Source of the DNA: AV40 sp035568175
GTDB taxonomy: Bacteria > Verrucomicrobiota > Verrucomicrobiia > Chthoniobacterales > UBA10450
Length of the DNA: 64,000 nt
Assembly: GCA_035568175.1 (NCBI GenBank)
Contig: DATMON010000004.1
Location: 62,001 to 126,000, forward strand
Direction: 5' to 3'
The translations under genes were made by a program, and so were the position numbers. The notes under the pieces are model-generated. The model saw nothing but the letters and a program-made list of their open reading frames with translations. It did not search any database and was not told where the DNA came from. Shown piece after piece: positions 17,255-27,408 of the stretch (position 1 is its first letter; each line of letters opens with the position of its first letter).

Positions 17255-17554
17255 ATGTCCGATGTCGACCTACGCCCGCGTATTAAAGAGATGCTGGTCA
17301 AGAACCTGATGCTGCAGACCACGCCGGACCAAATCGGCGACGATTTGCCTCTTTTCGGCCCGAACGGCCTCGGATTGGACTCGATCGACGCCCTCGAACT
17401 GGTGGTCAGCATGGAAAAAACGTTCGGAGTCGGCGTGCCGAACTCAGAGGTGGCCGGCAAGGCCCTTCGGACAGTCAATACAATCCACCATTATATTCTC
17501 GAAAAACGCGGGGAAGTCAGTCACACTGGTGAAAAGATCGACAATCCCGCGTGA
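17255..17554 (+). CDS. Acyl carrier protein
   Basis: A 99-residue acyl carrier protein. The phosphopantetheine-attachment serine is S43 in GLGLDSIDALELVV, with the usual four-helix pattern around it. It carries acyl chains as thioesters in the cytosol. It is longer than housekeeping AcpP and lies beside a glycosyltransferase (4-bp overlap), not fatty-acid genes, so it probably serves a special lipid or glycolipid pathway. The C-terminus is encoded by one copy of the AAGATCGACA motif. Confidence 0.85.
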   Translation: MSDVDLRPRIKEMLVKNLMLQTTPDQIGDDLPLFGPNGLGLDSIDALELVVSMEKTFGVGVPNSEVAGKALRTVNTIHHYILEKRGEVSHTGEKIDNPA

Positions 17555-18735
17555 ATTTACTTCATCTCGAGAGCAGTGGCAGCTGGGGCGGACAGGAATA
17601 TCGTACCTGTCTCGAAATCAATTGGCTGAACGAAAATGGCCATCGCGCCTGGCTCATCTGCGACCCGACGAGTGAAGTTTTGACCAAGGCGCGCGAGCTC
17701 GGCACCCCGGTTATTCCGATGTCGCTCAGGCATCGCATCAATCCACTCGTCTCATTTCGCATCTGGCTTTTCTGCCGCCGGAACCGCGTCGACCTGATCA
17801 AAAGCTATAGCTCAAAAGACCACTGGCTCTGCCTGCCGCTTTTTCTCTGCGGTTGGCCAGTGACCCGCGCGCGCTGCATTACGGATCCGCTTGGCAAGAA
17901 GAACCGCGCCTTCATCTACCGACACGGCTGCGCGAAAATCGTCGCCGACGCCCAAATCATTAAAAAAGAATTCATCGAACAGTATGGGATCGCGCCCGAG
18001 AAAATTGAGGTAATCGGGTCGGCGGTCGACCTGGAGAAGTTCTCGCCCAAACACGATCGGATGAAATTCCGCCGCGAAGTCGGACTCTCAGCGGAGATAC
18101 CGATCATTGCCAACATCGGTATGATCCGTCCCGATAAGGGGCAGTTCAATTTAGTGGAGGCGGCGCGAATCGTGCGTCACCAGCGCAAGGACGCGCATTT
18201 TGTTTTCGTGGGAGAAGCAACTGGCGGCCGGAGCCGGGAGAAGTGGGTCCGAAAAGCAATCGATCGCGCCGGTTTGAACGGCAACGTGCTGATGATGGGA
18301 TATCGCTGGGATATACCGGACATTTTGGCGGCGGCAAACATGGTCGTGATCGCGTCGCGTCACACTGAAGCCTCGCCGATTGTCCTGCGCGAAGCTTTCG
18401 CCAGCGGCCGACCAGTCGTCGCCACCCGAGTCGGCGATGTTCCAGAGATCATCGTTCACGGCGAAAACGGATTGATCGTGCAACCAAACGACAGCAACGC
18501 GCTCGCCACGGCCATTCTGCTTTTTCTTTCCGACGCGAAGCTGGCCGCGCGCTGCGCTGAGAACGGCCTTCGCTATGCGCGCGAACATTTCTGTTTCGAT
18601 CGAATGATGCGCGCCAAGCTCGATGTCGATCTGGCTTTAGTCGAAGCGAACAAAAAGCGTCATGTTCGAGTGGACCGCGCCGAAACTACGGCGTTGGCGC
18701 CGATCGCAAGTCCGGAGCCGATTCTACCCGACTGA
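17551..18735 (+). CDS. GT4-family glycosyltransferase
   Basis: A 394-residue GT-B retaining glycosyltransferase. The N-terminal domain opens with LLHLESSGSWGGQEYRTC. The C-terminal domain has IANIGMIRPDKGQ, a VFVGEA strand, and the GT4 donor-site motif EASPIVLREAFASGRPVVAT with its EX7E glutamates, then VPEIIVHGENGLIV. It starts at a GTG overlapping the acyl carrier protein stop (GTGA). It resembles lipopolysaccharide or exopolysaccharide sugar transferases. The sugar is unknown. Its 3' end overlaps the convergent LOG gene by 12 bp. Confidence 0.85.
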   Translation: MNLLHLESSGSWGGQEYRTCLEINWLNENGHRAWLICDPTSEVLTKARELGTPVIPMSLRHRINPLVSFRIWLFCRRNRVDLIKSYSSKDHWLCLPLFLCGWPVTRARCITDPLGKKNRAFIYRHGCAKIVADAQIIKKEFIEQYGIAPEKIEVIGSAVDLEKFSPKHDRMKFRREVGLSAEIPIIANIGMIRPDKGQFNLVEAARIVRHQRKDAHFVFVGEATGGRSREKWVRKAIDRAGLNGNVLMMGYRWDIPDILAAANMVVIASRHTEASPIVLREAFASGRPVVATRVGDVPEIIVHGENGLIVQPNDSNALATAILLFLSDAKLAARCAENGLRYAREHFCFDRMMRAKLDVDLALVEANKKRHVRVDRAETTALAPIASPEPILPD

Positions 18736-19797
18736 CGCCAGATTGATCGCGTCGATCAATTGACGGAGCCGGCCGAAATTGTTTCGATACGGCGTCAGGA
18801 TCAGTCGCGGCAGATCCCAGATTTCCGGCTCGTTTTTTTCCTGTCGTAACGCGCTCCCCTGAACAAGCGCGCCTTCCCGAAGAAGGTCTGAGAAATTCTG
18901 GTTCAGATCGGCGACCGCGCTTTTCGATAACGGCTGGCAAATGCGCAAAACCAGCTGTTCCCCCACCCAGCGGGCGGAGCGATAGACTTTGTAAAACTGG
19001 AGGATCTCGCGCACCGCTTCATCGACACTGTGCGCGATTTTAAAAAACGAAAAATCTTCCGATGAAATCAAACCAAGTTTAAAAAGGTGCTCGGTCAGAA
19101 ATTTCATCCATGTCTGCCAGTAAGTGCCATTGGGCCGATCGAGCAACACGACCGGAATAATCCGCGCTTTGCCGGTTTGCATCAGAGTGAGGACTTCGAA
19201 CGTTTCGTCCATTGTGCCGAACCCTCCCGGGAAAAGCGCGAAGGCATGCGATTCCTTAACGAAGTTGAGTTTGCGATCAAAAAAGTAATTGAAATTGATC
19301 AACTTCGGATCGCCTTCGATTACTTCGTTGGCTTGCTGTTCGAATGGCAGGCGAATGTTGAGACCAAAACTGCGGTCGCGCCCCGCGCCTCGCTGGGCCG
19401 CGCCCATGATCCCCTCCCCACCGCCGGTGATGACCATGTAATCGTGCGACACCATCGTCCGCGCAAAATCTTCAGCGACCTTCGATTCGGGCGCATCTGA
19501 GCTGACCCGGGCTGAACCAAACACGACAACTTTTCGAAACTGCGAATAGCGCGCAAAAACCTTCGCGGCATATCGCATTTCTTTGAGCGAACGATTGATC
19601 AGTTTGAGATCGGCCACGCCCATCTCGTCCCGCGCCATCTTCAACGCGGTCACGATCATTTCTTCGATCAGTTCCGGATTTTTATTCGCACCCCAATCGC
19701 GGACCAGATCTTTTACCCGCGCATCAAACGGCGGATCGACCGTCCAAAGGCGCCGTGCCGGCTGATCGTGTATCGCTCCCCCGGTAAAATCTTCCAC
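18724..19797 (-). CDS. LOG-family protein (PGGxGTxxE)
   Basis: A 357-residue Rossmann-like protein. It has VVVFGSARVSS, VITGGGEGIMGAA and the LOG signature FPGGFGTMDETFE. LOG enzymes remove ribose 5-phosphate from cytokinin or purine nucleotides, though long bacterial members like this (extra N- and C-terminal parts) have unclear substrates. The start is a GTG at 19797, just beside a palindromic repeat. No operon partner is evident. Confidence 0.8.
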   Translation of the reverse strand: MEDFTGGAIHDQPARRLWTVDPPFDARVKDLVRDWGANKNPELIEEMIVTALKMARDEMGVADLKLINRSLKEMRYAAKVFARYSQFRKVVVFGSARVSSDAPESKVAEDFARTMVSHDYMVITGGGEGIMGAAQRGAGRDRSFGLNIRLPFEQQANEVIEGDPKLINFNYFFDRKLNFVKESHAFALFPGGFGTMDETFEVLTLMQTGKARIIPVVLLDRPNGTYWQTWMKFLTEHLFKLGLISSEDFSFFKIAHSVDEAVREILQFYKVYRSARWVGEQLVLRICQPLSKSAVADLNQNFSDLLREGALVQGSALRQEKNEPEIWDLPRLILTPYRNNFGRLRQLIDAINLASVG

Positions 19798-19810
19798 TCT
19801 GGACTGTAGC

Positions 19811-19873
19811 TGGAGGGAGACGCGCTGTCCTGTCCCAAAAATTAATGGGCGCCGACAGCGCGGCGCCTTCCAT
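19811..19873. repeat. Palindromic repeat, family B, copy 2
   Basis: Shares the TGGAGGG opening, a GACGCGCTGTC...GTCCC first half, an AAAATTAATGGGCGCC linker and GACAGCGCGGCGCC second half with the copies at 17141 and 54874. It supplies the last codons and the stop of the alpha/beta hydrolase gene (RRRAVGAH), so the insertion appears to have replaced that gene's original C-terminus. Confidence 0.6.
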
Positions 19874-20750
19874 CAACGTTAATCAAATCCGCCAGGATTT
19901 CGCGCATGTGCCGGATAGGGAGCGAATAATGGCCTTCGCCTTCGATGTAGCGCGCTTGGCAATTGGGAAGTCGCGCCGCCACATACTCAGCCACGCCAGT
20001 GGAAAAGGCGCGATCCTTCGTTCCGTGCCAGAGACGCACCGGAACATCGACATCTTCCAGGCGAAATCCCCAGGGCGCGGCAAAGATTTCCGCGTCGGCG
20101 GTAAGCCCTTTGACCGATGCTCGCCAGGCGCGGCGTTGACTTTCGAAACACGCCTCAAATGCGACCGAATCTTCCAAGGACGTCGCGTCGCACGGTTGCA
20201 ATCGTAGAAGCTTCAGAACGAACGGACGAAAACGAACTGGCGGACGAACCCTCGCGATTGCGCCAGCCAGATAAAAAAGAACCCGCAGCGCTTGCGGCGA
20301 GCGGTAATAGAGCCAAAGCAGCCGGCGGTAAAGCGAAAGCAATCCGGAATGGTCGCCAAGATCGACAATCGGCGGCGCGCCACTTGCAATCGCGACTGCC
20401 AGCACTCGCTCGGGAATTTTCCACGCGGCGGCGTAGGCGTAGGGGGCGCCACCCGAGACAGCCAGAATTCGAAATTGTTGGATCCGCAAGTGATCCGCCA
20501 ACTGCTCAACGACTTGCGGCCAATCGACCAATTTCCGGTTCGGCTGAAAACTGGAATCGCGAATACCGGGGCGATCAGGAGAAATAATTTTGACGCCAAG
20601 CTCCTGTGCAGCCGCATCGGTCAGCTGCGCCATAGTGCGTGAACTCGGCCAGCCGTGGAAAAACAAAACCGGCGGGCCCATGGCGTTGCCGTACTCAACA
20701 TACGCGAGTTCGCCGCCATTTTTCAGCCGGAGCCTCTTGCACTCGTCCAT
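19842..20750 (-). CDS. Alpha/beta hydrolase
   Basis: A 302-residue alpha/beta-hydrolase. The oxyanion-hole motif is FFHGWPSS, the nucleophile Ser is in AVSGGAPYAY, the acid Asp lies near LWHGTKDRAF, and the His is in EGEGHYSLP. The family covers esterases, haloperoxidases and related enzymes. The substrate cannot be read. I start at ATG 20750 (MDECKRLRL), since the 47 residues upstream are not family-like and would crowd the divergent gene at 20863. The last eight residues derive from repeat sequence. Confidence 0.8.
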   Translation of the reverse strand: MDECKRLRLKNGGELAYVEYGNAMGPPVLFFHGWPSSRTMAQLTDAAAQELGVKIISPDRPGIRDSSFQPNRKLVDWPQVVEQLADHLRIQQFRILAVSGGAPYAYAAAWKIPERVLAVAIASGAPPIVDLGDHSGLLSLYRRLLWLYYRSPQALRVLFYLAGAIARVRPPVRFRPFVLKLLRLQPCDATSLEDSVAFEACFESQRRAWRASVKGLTADAEIFAAPWGFRLEDVDVPVRLWHGTKDRAFSTGVAEYVAARLPNCQARYIEGEGHYSLPIRHMREILADLINVDGRRRAVGAH

Positions 20751-20862
20751 CAAGCTCCCATTATTTCCGAAACTCGCCTCGAGCAAAATCCTCTTTCCTG
20801 CCGAAGTTTGCGGCTGTAACTTTTTGCACGTAGACCTGATTCGGTTTTCGTAATCTAAGTGT

Positions 20863-21260
20863 ATGAAAGAAAAGAAACCGAGTAGCGGCAAAATCGAGCT
20901 TCACGGCAACGGAATGGGAGTTCCGTCCCCCGAAGACATTGAACGACGTGCCCGCGAGATTGCGATGATCGACGAGCGCAATCCAGACGAATTTACCGAT
21001 GCCGATTGGAGTCACGCGCGTCAGGAGTTGATGGGTGCTGAAAATAATGACCCTCCCGAAGAAACGCCGGACAACTCGGAAGTGACCGAAGAGTGGGCGG
21101 TCACTCCGGACGATCGTGGCCATCGTGTTCCCCGTTCTGGGATTGAAGACGAAGAAGAGACGGTGGGTGAACATCTCGTCAGCGATGGCCGGGAGGAAGC
21201 AGCCCGCGATCAGATGCTCGAGGCGCGAAGAGAAGAACTCGAACAGGAGGGCGGAATCAC

Positions 21261-21264
<4 letters not shown>
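20863..21264 (+). CDS. Acidic DUF2934-like small protein coupled to egtB
   Basis: A 133-residue highly acidic protein. The segment EDIERRAREIAMIDERNPDEF followed by DADWSHARQELMG resembles the short DUF2934 helix pair (I..RA..I, then DW..A..EL). The rest is charged and probably disordered. Its stop overlaps the egtB start (TTGA), so the two are translationally coupled. A role with ergothioneine synthesis is only suggested by position. Confidence 0.6.
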
Positions 21265-22573
<1,309 letters not shown>

Positions 22574-22577
<4 letters not shown>

Positions 22578-23536
22578 ACGAAAGACTTGTGACTGTTGCC
22601 GCGGCAGCGACGAAAGAAAACTTTCGCGAGGAAGTCCTGGCCGGACTTTCAAAATCGCCTCGGCAACTGCCCTACAAGTTTTTCTACGACGAGCGCGGCG
22701 CGCAATTGTTCCAGGGGATTTGCGAGCTGCCTGAGTACTACATTACTCGAACCGAGATCGAGATTTTACGCTTGTATGGCGCGGAAATGGCAAAGGCGCT
22801 CGGTCCTCAGATCGAACTAATCGGGCTTGGCACCGGTGCCGGAACGAAGACGCGAATCCTACTCGAAGAACTGCACAATCCGGCTGTTTACGTGCCGATC
22901 GACATTTCGAAGGAACAGTTGGAGAAATCCTCGGCCCGGTTTCGGGAAATGTTTCCGGCGCTGCAAGTCCTGCCGGTCTCCGCCGACTACCTCGAGCCAT
23001 TCGAGTTGCCGCTGCCGCGTCACCTTTCGTCACGGAGCGTGATTTATTTTCCAGGATCGACCATTGGCAATTTTGAGCCCGAAACCGCGAAGGAATTCCT
23101 CGCGCGCCTGGTCGACCTCGCCGGCGAGGGCGGCGGTTTGTTGATTGGCGTAGATCTCCAGAAAGATCGAGGTGTTCTCGAGCGCGCCTACAACGATGCC
23201 GCCGGTGTGACTGCGCAGTTCAATAAAAATCTTCTCGGCCGGATCAATCGCGAGCTGGGGGGAGACTTCGATCTAAACCACTGGCAGCATCATGCGATCT
23301 ACAATCCAACCCAGGGACGGATTGAGATTTATCTTATCAGCGACAAGGAACAAACGGTTCACATCGGCGACCGCGAATTTCAATTTCGCGCCGGCGAAGA
23401 AATTCTCACCGAATACTCCTACAAACACACCATCCCCGGATTTATCGAACTCGCGCGCCAGGCCGGCTTTCATTTCGAGCAAGTGTGGACTGACGATGCG
23501 CGCTGGTTTGGCGTTTTCTATTTCACCGTCCTGTAG
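22574..23536 (+). CDS. egtD: L-histidine N-alpha-methyltransferase EgtD
   Basis: A 320-residue SAM-dependent enzyme that trimethylates histidine to hercynine, the first step to ergothioneine. Landmarks are LPYKFFYDERGAQLF, CELPEYYITRTE, the SAM loop LIGLGTGAGTKT, VPIDISKEQL, and FPGSTIGNF, all in family order. The start is a GTG at 22574 overlapping the egtB stop (GTGA). A longer frame from 22535 merely reads through the end of egtB. Hairpin repeats follow before the transporter genes. Confidence 0.92.
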
Positions 23537-23609
23537 CCGTCGCCCTGAGGGCGACGCGACGCACGTCATGAATAGTGAACTCGCGACGCGCTTCGCACAG
23601 CGAAGCGTC
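23533..23609. repeat. Two hairpin (REP-like) elements between egtD and the transporter
   Basis: The first hairpin is GTCGCCC-TGA-GGGCGAC (23539-23555), preceded by TGTAGCC. The second is CGCTTCGC-ACA-GCGAAGCG (23589-23607), followed by TCTACA. Both belong to repeat family A: a perfect stem with a three-base loop next to a TGTAGC/GCTACA end. They lie right before the transporter start codon at 23618 and displace a normal ribosome-binding site. Confidence 0.65.
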
Positions 23610-23617
23610 TACAATAA

Positions 23618-24391
23618 ATGAGCGCGTTAGTTCAACTGGTCGGTGTTTCAAAAACGTTCGGCGACGCTGCGGCAGTTCATGCGATCGATCTTTCGATTGA
23701 GCACGGCAAAACCACAGTCCTGATCGGACCGAGCGGCTGCGGCAAGTCGACTCTGCTGCGTTTAATCATCGGTTTGATCCAACCTGACAGTGGCCAAATC
23801 CTTTTCGACGGCACTAACATTACTGCCGACAAGCCTGCCCGCCGGAGGCTCGGCGGAGGCGGGATCGACATTGTCCGGAGGCGCGTCGGTTACGTGATCC
23901 AGGAAGGCGGCCTCTTTCCGCACCTGACAGCGCGCGGGAATATTCTACTCATGGCGCGTCATCTCGGTCGCGCCGACAACGAAATGCGGGCGCGTCTTAG
24001 CGAACTCTGTGTGCTGACGAGATTCCCCGAGAATCTCCTTGGCCGATATCCACTCGAACTTTCCGGCGGCCAGCGCCAACGCGTGAGTTTGATGCGCGCG
24101 CTGATGCTCTCCCCTGAATTACTCCTGCTCGATGAACCGTTGGGCGCGCTCGACCCGCTCGTGCGCGCGGCGTTACAAAAAGATTTGAAAGAAATCTTCG
24201 CGCGCCTCCGGCAAACAGCGCTTCTGGTCACGCACGATCTCGCCGAAGCCGCTTATCTCGGAGATGTAATCGTGCTCGTGAATGAAGGGCGGATCGTCCA
24301 ACAAGGTTCGCTCGCCGATCTTCGGGAAAAACCGGCCAGCCCCTTCGTTTCCGAATTCATCAGCGCGCAACGAAGCCTTGCTGTTTTATGA
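23618..24391 (+). CDS. ABC transporter ATPase, OpuCA/EgtV-like
   Basis: A 257-residue ATPase. Walker A is GPSGCGKST, Q-loop YVIQEGGLFPHLT, signature LSGGQRQRV, Walker B LLLLDEPLGALDP and H-loop VTHD. This pattern is typical of quaternary-amine (OpuCA/ProV) importers. A ten-residue Arg/Gly-rich insert (PARRRLGGGGI) precedes RRRVGYV and is encoded by a GC palindrome. It lies after egtBD and overlaps the fused permease gene by 4 bp. By position and architecture it may be the EgtV partner of an ergothioneine transporter, but choline or betaine transport is not excluded. Confidence 0.85.
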   Translation: MSALVQLVGVSKTFGDAAAVHAIDLSIEHGKTTVLIGPSGCGKSTLLRLIIGLIQPDSGQILFDGTNITADKPARRRLGGGGIDIVRRRVGYVIQEGGLFPHLTARGNILLMARHLGRADNEMRARLSELCVLTRFPENLLGRYPLELSGGQRQRVSLMRALMLSPELLLLDEPLGALDPLVRAALQKDLKEIFARLRQTALLVTHDLAEAAYLGDVIVLVNEGRIVQQGSLADLREKPASPFVSEFISAQRSLAVL

Positions 24392-25902
24392 ACCGAATTA
24401 GGAAAGCAGGAAAACAGGAAACCTTCGGACGCCAGCTTCTTTTTTCCTGCGTCGCTGCTTTCCTCATTTTTTCGCCTGGTTCTTTGCCTGCCAAACCTGT
24501 CGTGGTCGGCTCGAAGAAATTCACTGAGTCGTATGTCCTCGGCGAAATTGCGAAGCGCACTCTAAGTGATGCCGGAATTCCCGTTGAGCACCGGCAAGGA
24601 ATGGGCGGCACGATCATTCTTTGGGAAGCGCTGCGCACCAGACAGATCGACATTTATCCGGAGTATACGGGCACGATTACGCAGGAAATCTTGAAGCGCA
24701 CCGATCAGCTGACGTTCGAGCAAATCGCGACTGAGCTCGGCAAAGTCGGCATCGGCATGACCGAACCGCTCGGGTTCAGCAACACCTATGCGCTCGTGAT
24801 GTTGAGAACCCGCGCAGAGAAACTCGGTCTTCGCACAATCACCGACCTGAAAAATCATCCGGAACTAAAGTTTGGGCTTACTCACGAATTTTTGGATCGA
24901 CAGGATGGATGGCGACCGTTGACCCAGCGTTACCAATTAAATCCGCAAAGCGTTAGTGGAATCGATCACGCGCTCGGTTACGCAGCGATTGCCAAAGGTT
25001 CAATCGACGTGAAAGACGCTTACTCGACCGACTCCAAGATTTCGGAGAACGATCTGGTCGTGCTCGAGGACGACCGCCAATTTTTTCCGCAATACAAAGC
25101 CGTCTTCTTGTTCAGGTTTGCGCTTCCGGAACCCGCGGTCTCTGCGCTGCGCAAACTCGAAGGAACAATCGATGCAGTGAAGATGACGCGGCTCAACGCG
25201 GAAGCGGAGCGCACAACAAATTACACGCGCGCGGCCAGTTTATTTTTTGAGCCCAATGCAACATCAACAACGACGTTTGGTGAAACTTTCCCACACAAAC
25301 TTGCTCGCTGGACCGGGCGTCATCTCGAGCTGGCCGGGTTCTCGCTCCTCCTTTCTGTCTTGGTCGGAATTCCGCTCGGGATTTTCGCGAGTCGCGGCGG
25401 CGCGATTGGACACATTATTCTCGGTTTTGCCGGAATTGTGCAGACGATTCCGTCACTCGCATTACTCGCACTCCTGGTGCCGTTGCCATTTTTCGGAATC
25501 AGTGTGCGCACTGCGATCACGGCGCTTTTTCTTTATGGGTTGCTTCCGATTGTTCGAAACACCGCGACCGGTTTGCAGGATATCCCGCGTGCGTTGCGCG
25601 AATCGGCGATCGCACTTGGCCTGAGTCCGGCGGCGCGACTTTGGCAGATTCATTTGCCGATGGCTTCCCGTTCCATTCTCGCCGGAATTAAAACGAGCGC
25701 GGTGATCAATATCGGGACGGCCACTCTGGCGGCGCTGATTGGCGCGGGCGGTCTGGGCGAACCGATCTTGAGCGGCCTCAATCTGAACGATCACGCAACG
25801 ATCCTCCAAGGCGCGGTTCCGGCCGCGATCCTGGCGTTGCTGGTGCAATCACTGTTCCATTTGCTGGATCGTGTTTTGATTCCAAAAGGACTGCGCCTGT
25901 AA
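24388..25902 (+). CDS. Fused substrate-binding protein and permease, OpuF/EgtU-like
   Basis: A 504-residue importer subunit. A signal sequence or membrane anchor is followed by a glycine-betaine-type binding domain (about 35-290) with VVGSKKFTESYVLGEI, IDIYPEYTGT, GFSNTYALVM and KDAYSTDSKI. The permease domain (about 300-504) follows, with five or six membrane segments and the EAA loop IPRALRESAIALGLSP. Known EgtU proteins are also permease/binding-protein fusions but with the permease first. Here the order is reversed. Adjacency to egtBD suggests a trimethylated betaine ligand such as ergothioneine or hercynine. Confidence 0.82.
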   Translation: MNRIRKAGKQETFGRQLLFSCVAAFLIFSPGSLPAKPVVVGSKKFTESYVLGEIAKRTLSDAGIPVEHRQGMGGTIILWEALRTRQIDIYPEYTGTITQEILKRTDQLTFEQIATELGKVGIGMTEPLGFSNTYALVMLRTRAEKLGLRTITDLKNHPELKFGLTHEFLDRQDGWRPLTQRYQLNPQSVSGIDHALGYAAIAKGSIDVKDAYSTDSKISENDLVVLEDDRQFFPQYKAVFLFRFALPEPAVSALRKLEGTIDAVKMTRLNAEAERTTNYTRAASLFFEPNATSTTTFGETFPHKLARWTGRHLELAGFSLLLSVLVGIPLGIFASRGGAIGHIILGFAGIVQTIPSLALLALLVPLPFFGISVRTAITALFLYGLLPIVRNTATGLQDIPRALRESAIALGLSPAARLWQIHLPMASRSILAGIKTSAVINIGTATLAALIGAGGLGEPILSGLNLNDHATILQGAVPAAILALLVQSLFHLLDRVLIPKGLRL

Positions 25903-26036
25903 CTCGACCGTTTAAAGCGGTCGAATCGTAGCTCCCGATGTCCTCATCGGCAGAACCACCAATCTGCCGCCAGAGACAGCGGCAGCTACCATGTCGGCAG
26001 AAAAATTATGCGACGGTCATAGACCGCCGCTACAGT
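25903..26036. repeat. Cluster of four hairpins (repeat family A)
   Basis: Four stems follow each other: CGACCG...CGGTCG (25905-25923), CCGATG-TCCT-CATCGG (25935-25950), CTGCCGC...GCGGCAG (25964-25985) and CGGTC-ATA-GACCG (26014-26026). They are accompanied by GTAGCT, GCTACC and GCTACAG ends. The last part, 26010-26035, is identical over 26 bp to 36471-36496 before ychF. The whole gap between the transporter and the aldehyde dehydrogenase consists of these. Confidence 0.7.
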
Positions 26037-26042
26037 AAAAAC

Positions 26043-27407
26043 ATGGCGATTGCGTCGATTAATCCGGCCACGGGCGAGAAGCTCAGGGATTTTGCGCCCA
26101 TTGACGACGTCGAGATCGAGAAACGGCTGAAGCGCGCGGAGCACGCCTTTCGGCAACATCGCCGGGAATCGTTTCCAAAGCGCGCGCAGTTGCTCATCAG
26201 CGTCGCGACATTGCTTGAACGCGAAAAGAACGATCTCGCCCGCACCATGACGCTCGAAATGGGAAAATTATTTTCCGCGTCAGTCGAGGAGATCGAAAAG
26301 TGCGCGCGAGGATGCCGGTATTACGCCGAGAATGCCGAACGCTTTCTGGAGGATGAAGTCGCACTAACGGACGCGCGCCGCAGCTACGTTCGTTATGAAC
26401 CGATGGGGCCGGTCCTGGCGATCATGCCCTGGAACTTTCCGTTCTGGCAGGTGTTTCGATTTGCCGCGCCCGCTTTGATGGCCGGGAACGTCGGACTTCT
26501 AAAACACGCGGCCAACGTTCCGCAATGCGCCCTGGCGATTGAGCAATTGTTCTGTCGCGCTGGATTCGACGAAGGCGTTTTTCAAACGCTGCTGATCGAG
26601 TCCGATCGTGTCGAACGACTGATTGTCGATCCTCGGATCAAAGCAGTGACACTGACTGGCAGCGAAAAAGCCGGCAGCGCCGTGGGCAGCACTGCGGCGC
26701 GCGAAATTAAGAAGAGCGTGCTCGAGCTCGGCGGCAGCGATCCGTTCATCGTCATGCCGAGCGCCGATTTCGGCCTCGCCGTCAGCACCGCCGTGAAAGC
26801 GCGCACGATAAACACCGGCCAATCGTGCATCGCGGCGAAACGATTTTTCATCGCCGATAACATTTACGACGATTTTCTACAAAAATTCGTCGACCAAATG
26901 CGTTCGCTGAGAGTTGGGGATCCGCTGGATGAAACAACGGAGATCGGCCCGCTCGCAACCGAACAAATTTTGAACGGCGTGCACGAGCAGGTCCAAAGGT
27001 CGATCGGCGCCGGAGCAAAATTGTTAACCGGCGGCAACCGAATTGCCGGTCCCGGATTTTTTTACGAACCGACGGTGCTGGTCGATGTGCCGAAAGATTC
27101 GCCCGCGTATCGCGAGGAAGTGTTCGGTCCGGTCGCGGCTGTTTTTCGGGTGCGCGATTCCGCTGAAGCGATCGAATTGGCGAACGACAACCGCTACGGA
27201 TTGGCGGCGAGCGCTTGGACAAACGATTCGACCGAACAGGAACTCTTCGCGTCCGAATTGGAATCAGGAATGGTTTTCATCAACGCGATGTCGGCTTCAG
27301 ATCCGCGTTTGCCATTCGGCGGCGTAAAGCGTTCCGGCTTCGGTCGCGAACTTGGCGCAGCCGGCATCCGCGAGTTCATCAACGCGAAGACGATCTGGAT
27401 TTCCTAG
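26043..27407 (+). CDS. NAD(P)-dependent aldehyde dehydrogenase (succinate-semialdehyde type)
   Basis: A 454-residue aldehyde dehydrogenase. The cofactor region is IMPWNFPFWQ and LTGSEKAG. The general-base Glu is in LELGGSDPFIV and the catalytic Cys is in NTGQSCIAAKR. EVFGPVAAVF and LPFGGVKRSGFGREL are also typical. The closest resemblance is to NAD-dependent succinate-semialdehyde dehydrogenases (GabD/Sad), which oxidise succinate semialdehyde to succinate, but the exact aldehyde is not certain. The ATG at 26043 matches the family N-terminus (ASINPATGE). It stands alone, bracketed by hairpin repeats and a convergent operon. Confidence 0.85.
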   Translation: MAIASINPATGEKLRDFAPIDDVEIEKRLKRAEHAFRQHRRESFPKRAQLLISVATLLEREKNDLARTMTLEMGKLFSASVEEIEKCARGCRYYAENAERFLEDEVALTDARRSYVRYEPMGPVLAIMPWNFPFWQVFRFAAPALMAGNVGLLKHAANVPQCALAIEQLFCRAGFDEGVFQTLLIESDRVERLIVDPRIKAVTLTGSEKAGSAVGSTAAREIKKSVLELGGSDPFIVMPSADFGLAVSTAVKARTINTGQSCIAAKRFFIADNIYDDFLQKFVDQMRSLRVGDPLDETTEIGPLATEQILNGVHEQVQRSIGAGAKLLTGGNRIAGPGFFYEPTVLVDVPKDSPAYREEVFGPVAAVFRVRDSAEAIELANDNRYGLAASAWTNDSTEQELFASELESGMVFINAMSASDPRLPFGGVKRSGFGRELGAAGIREFINAKTIWIS

Positions 27408-27408
27408 A

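Noticed and set aside
25903..26036. CRISPR-like array
   Set aside because: The repeats differ from each other in sequence and have no regular spacers. Each is a separate hairpin. No cas genes are in the window.
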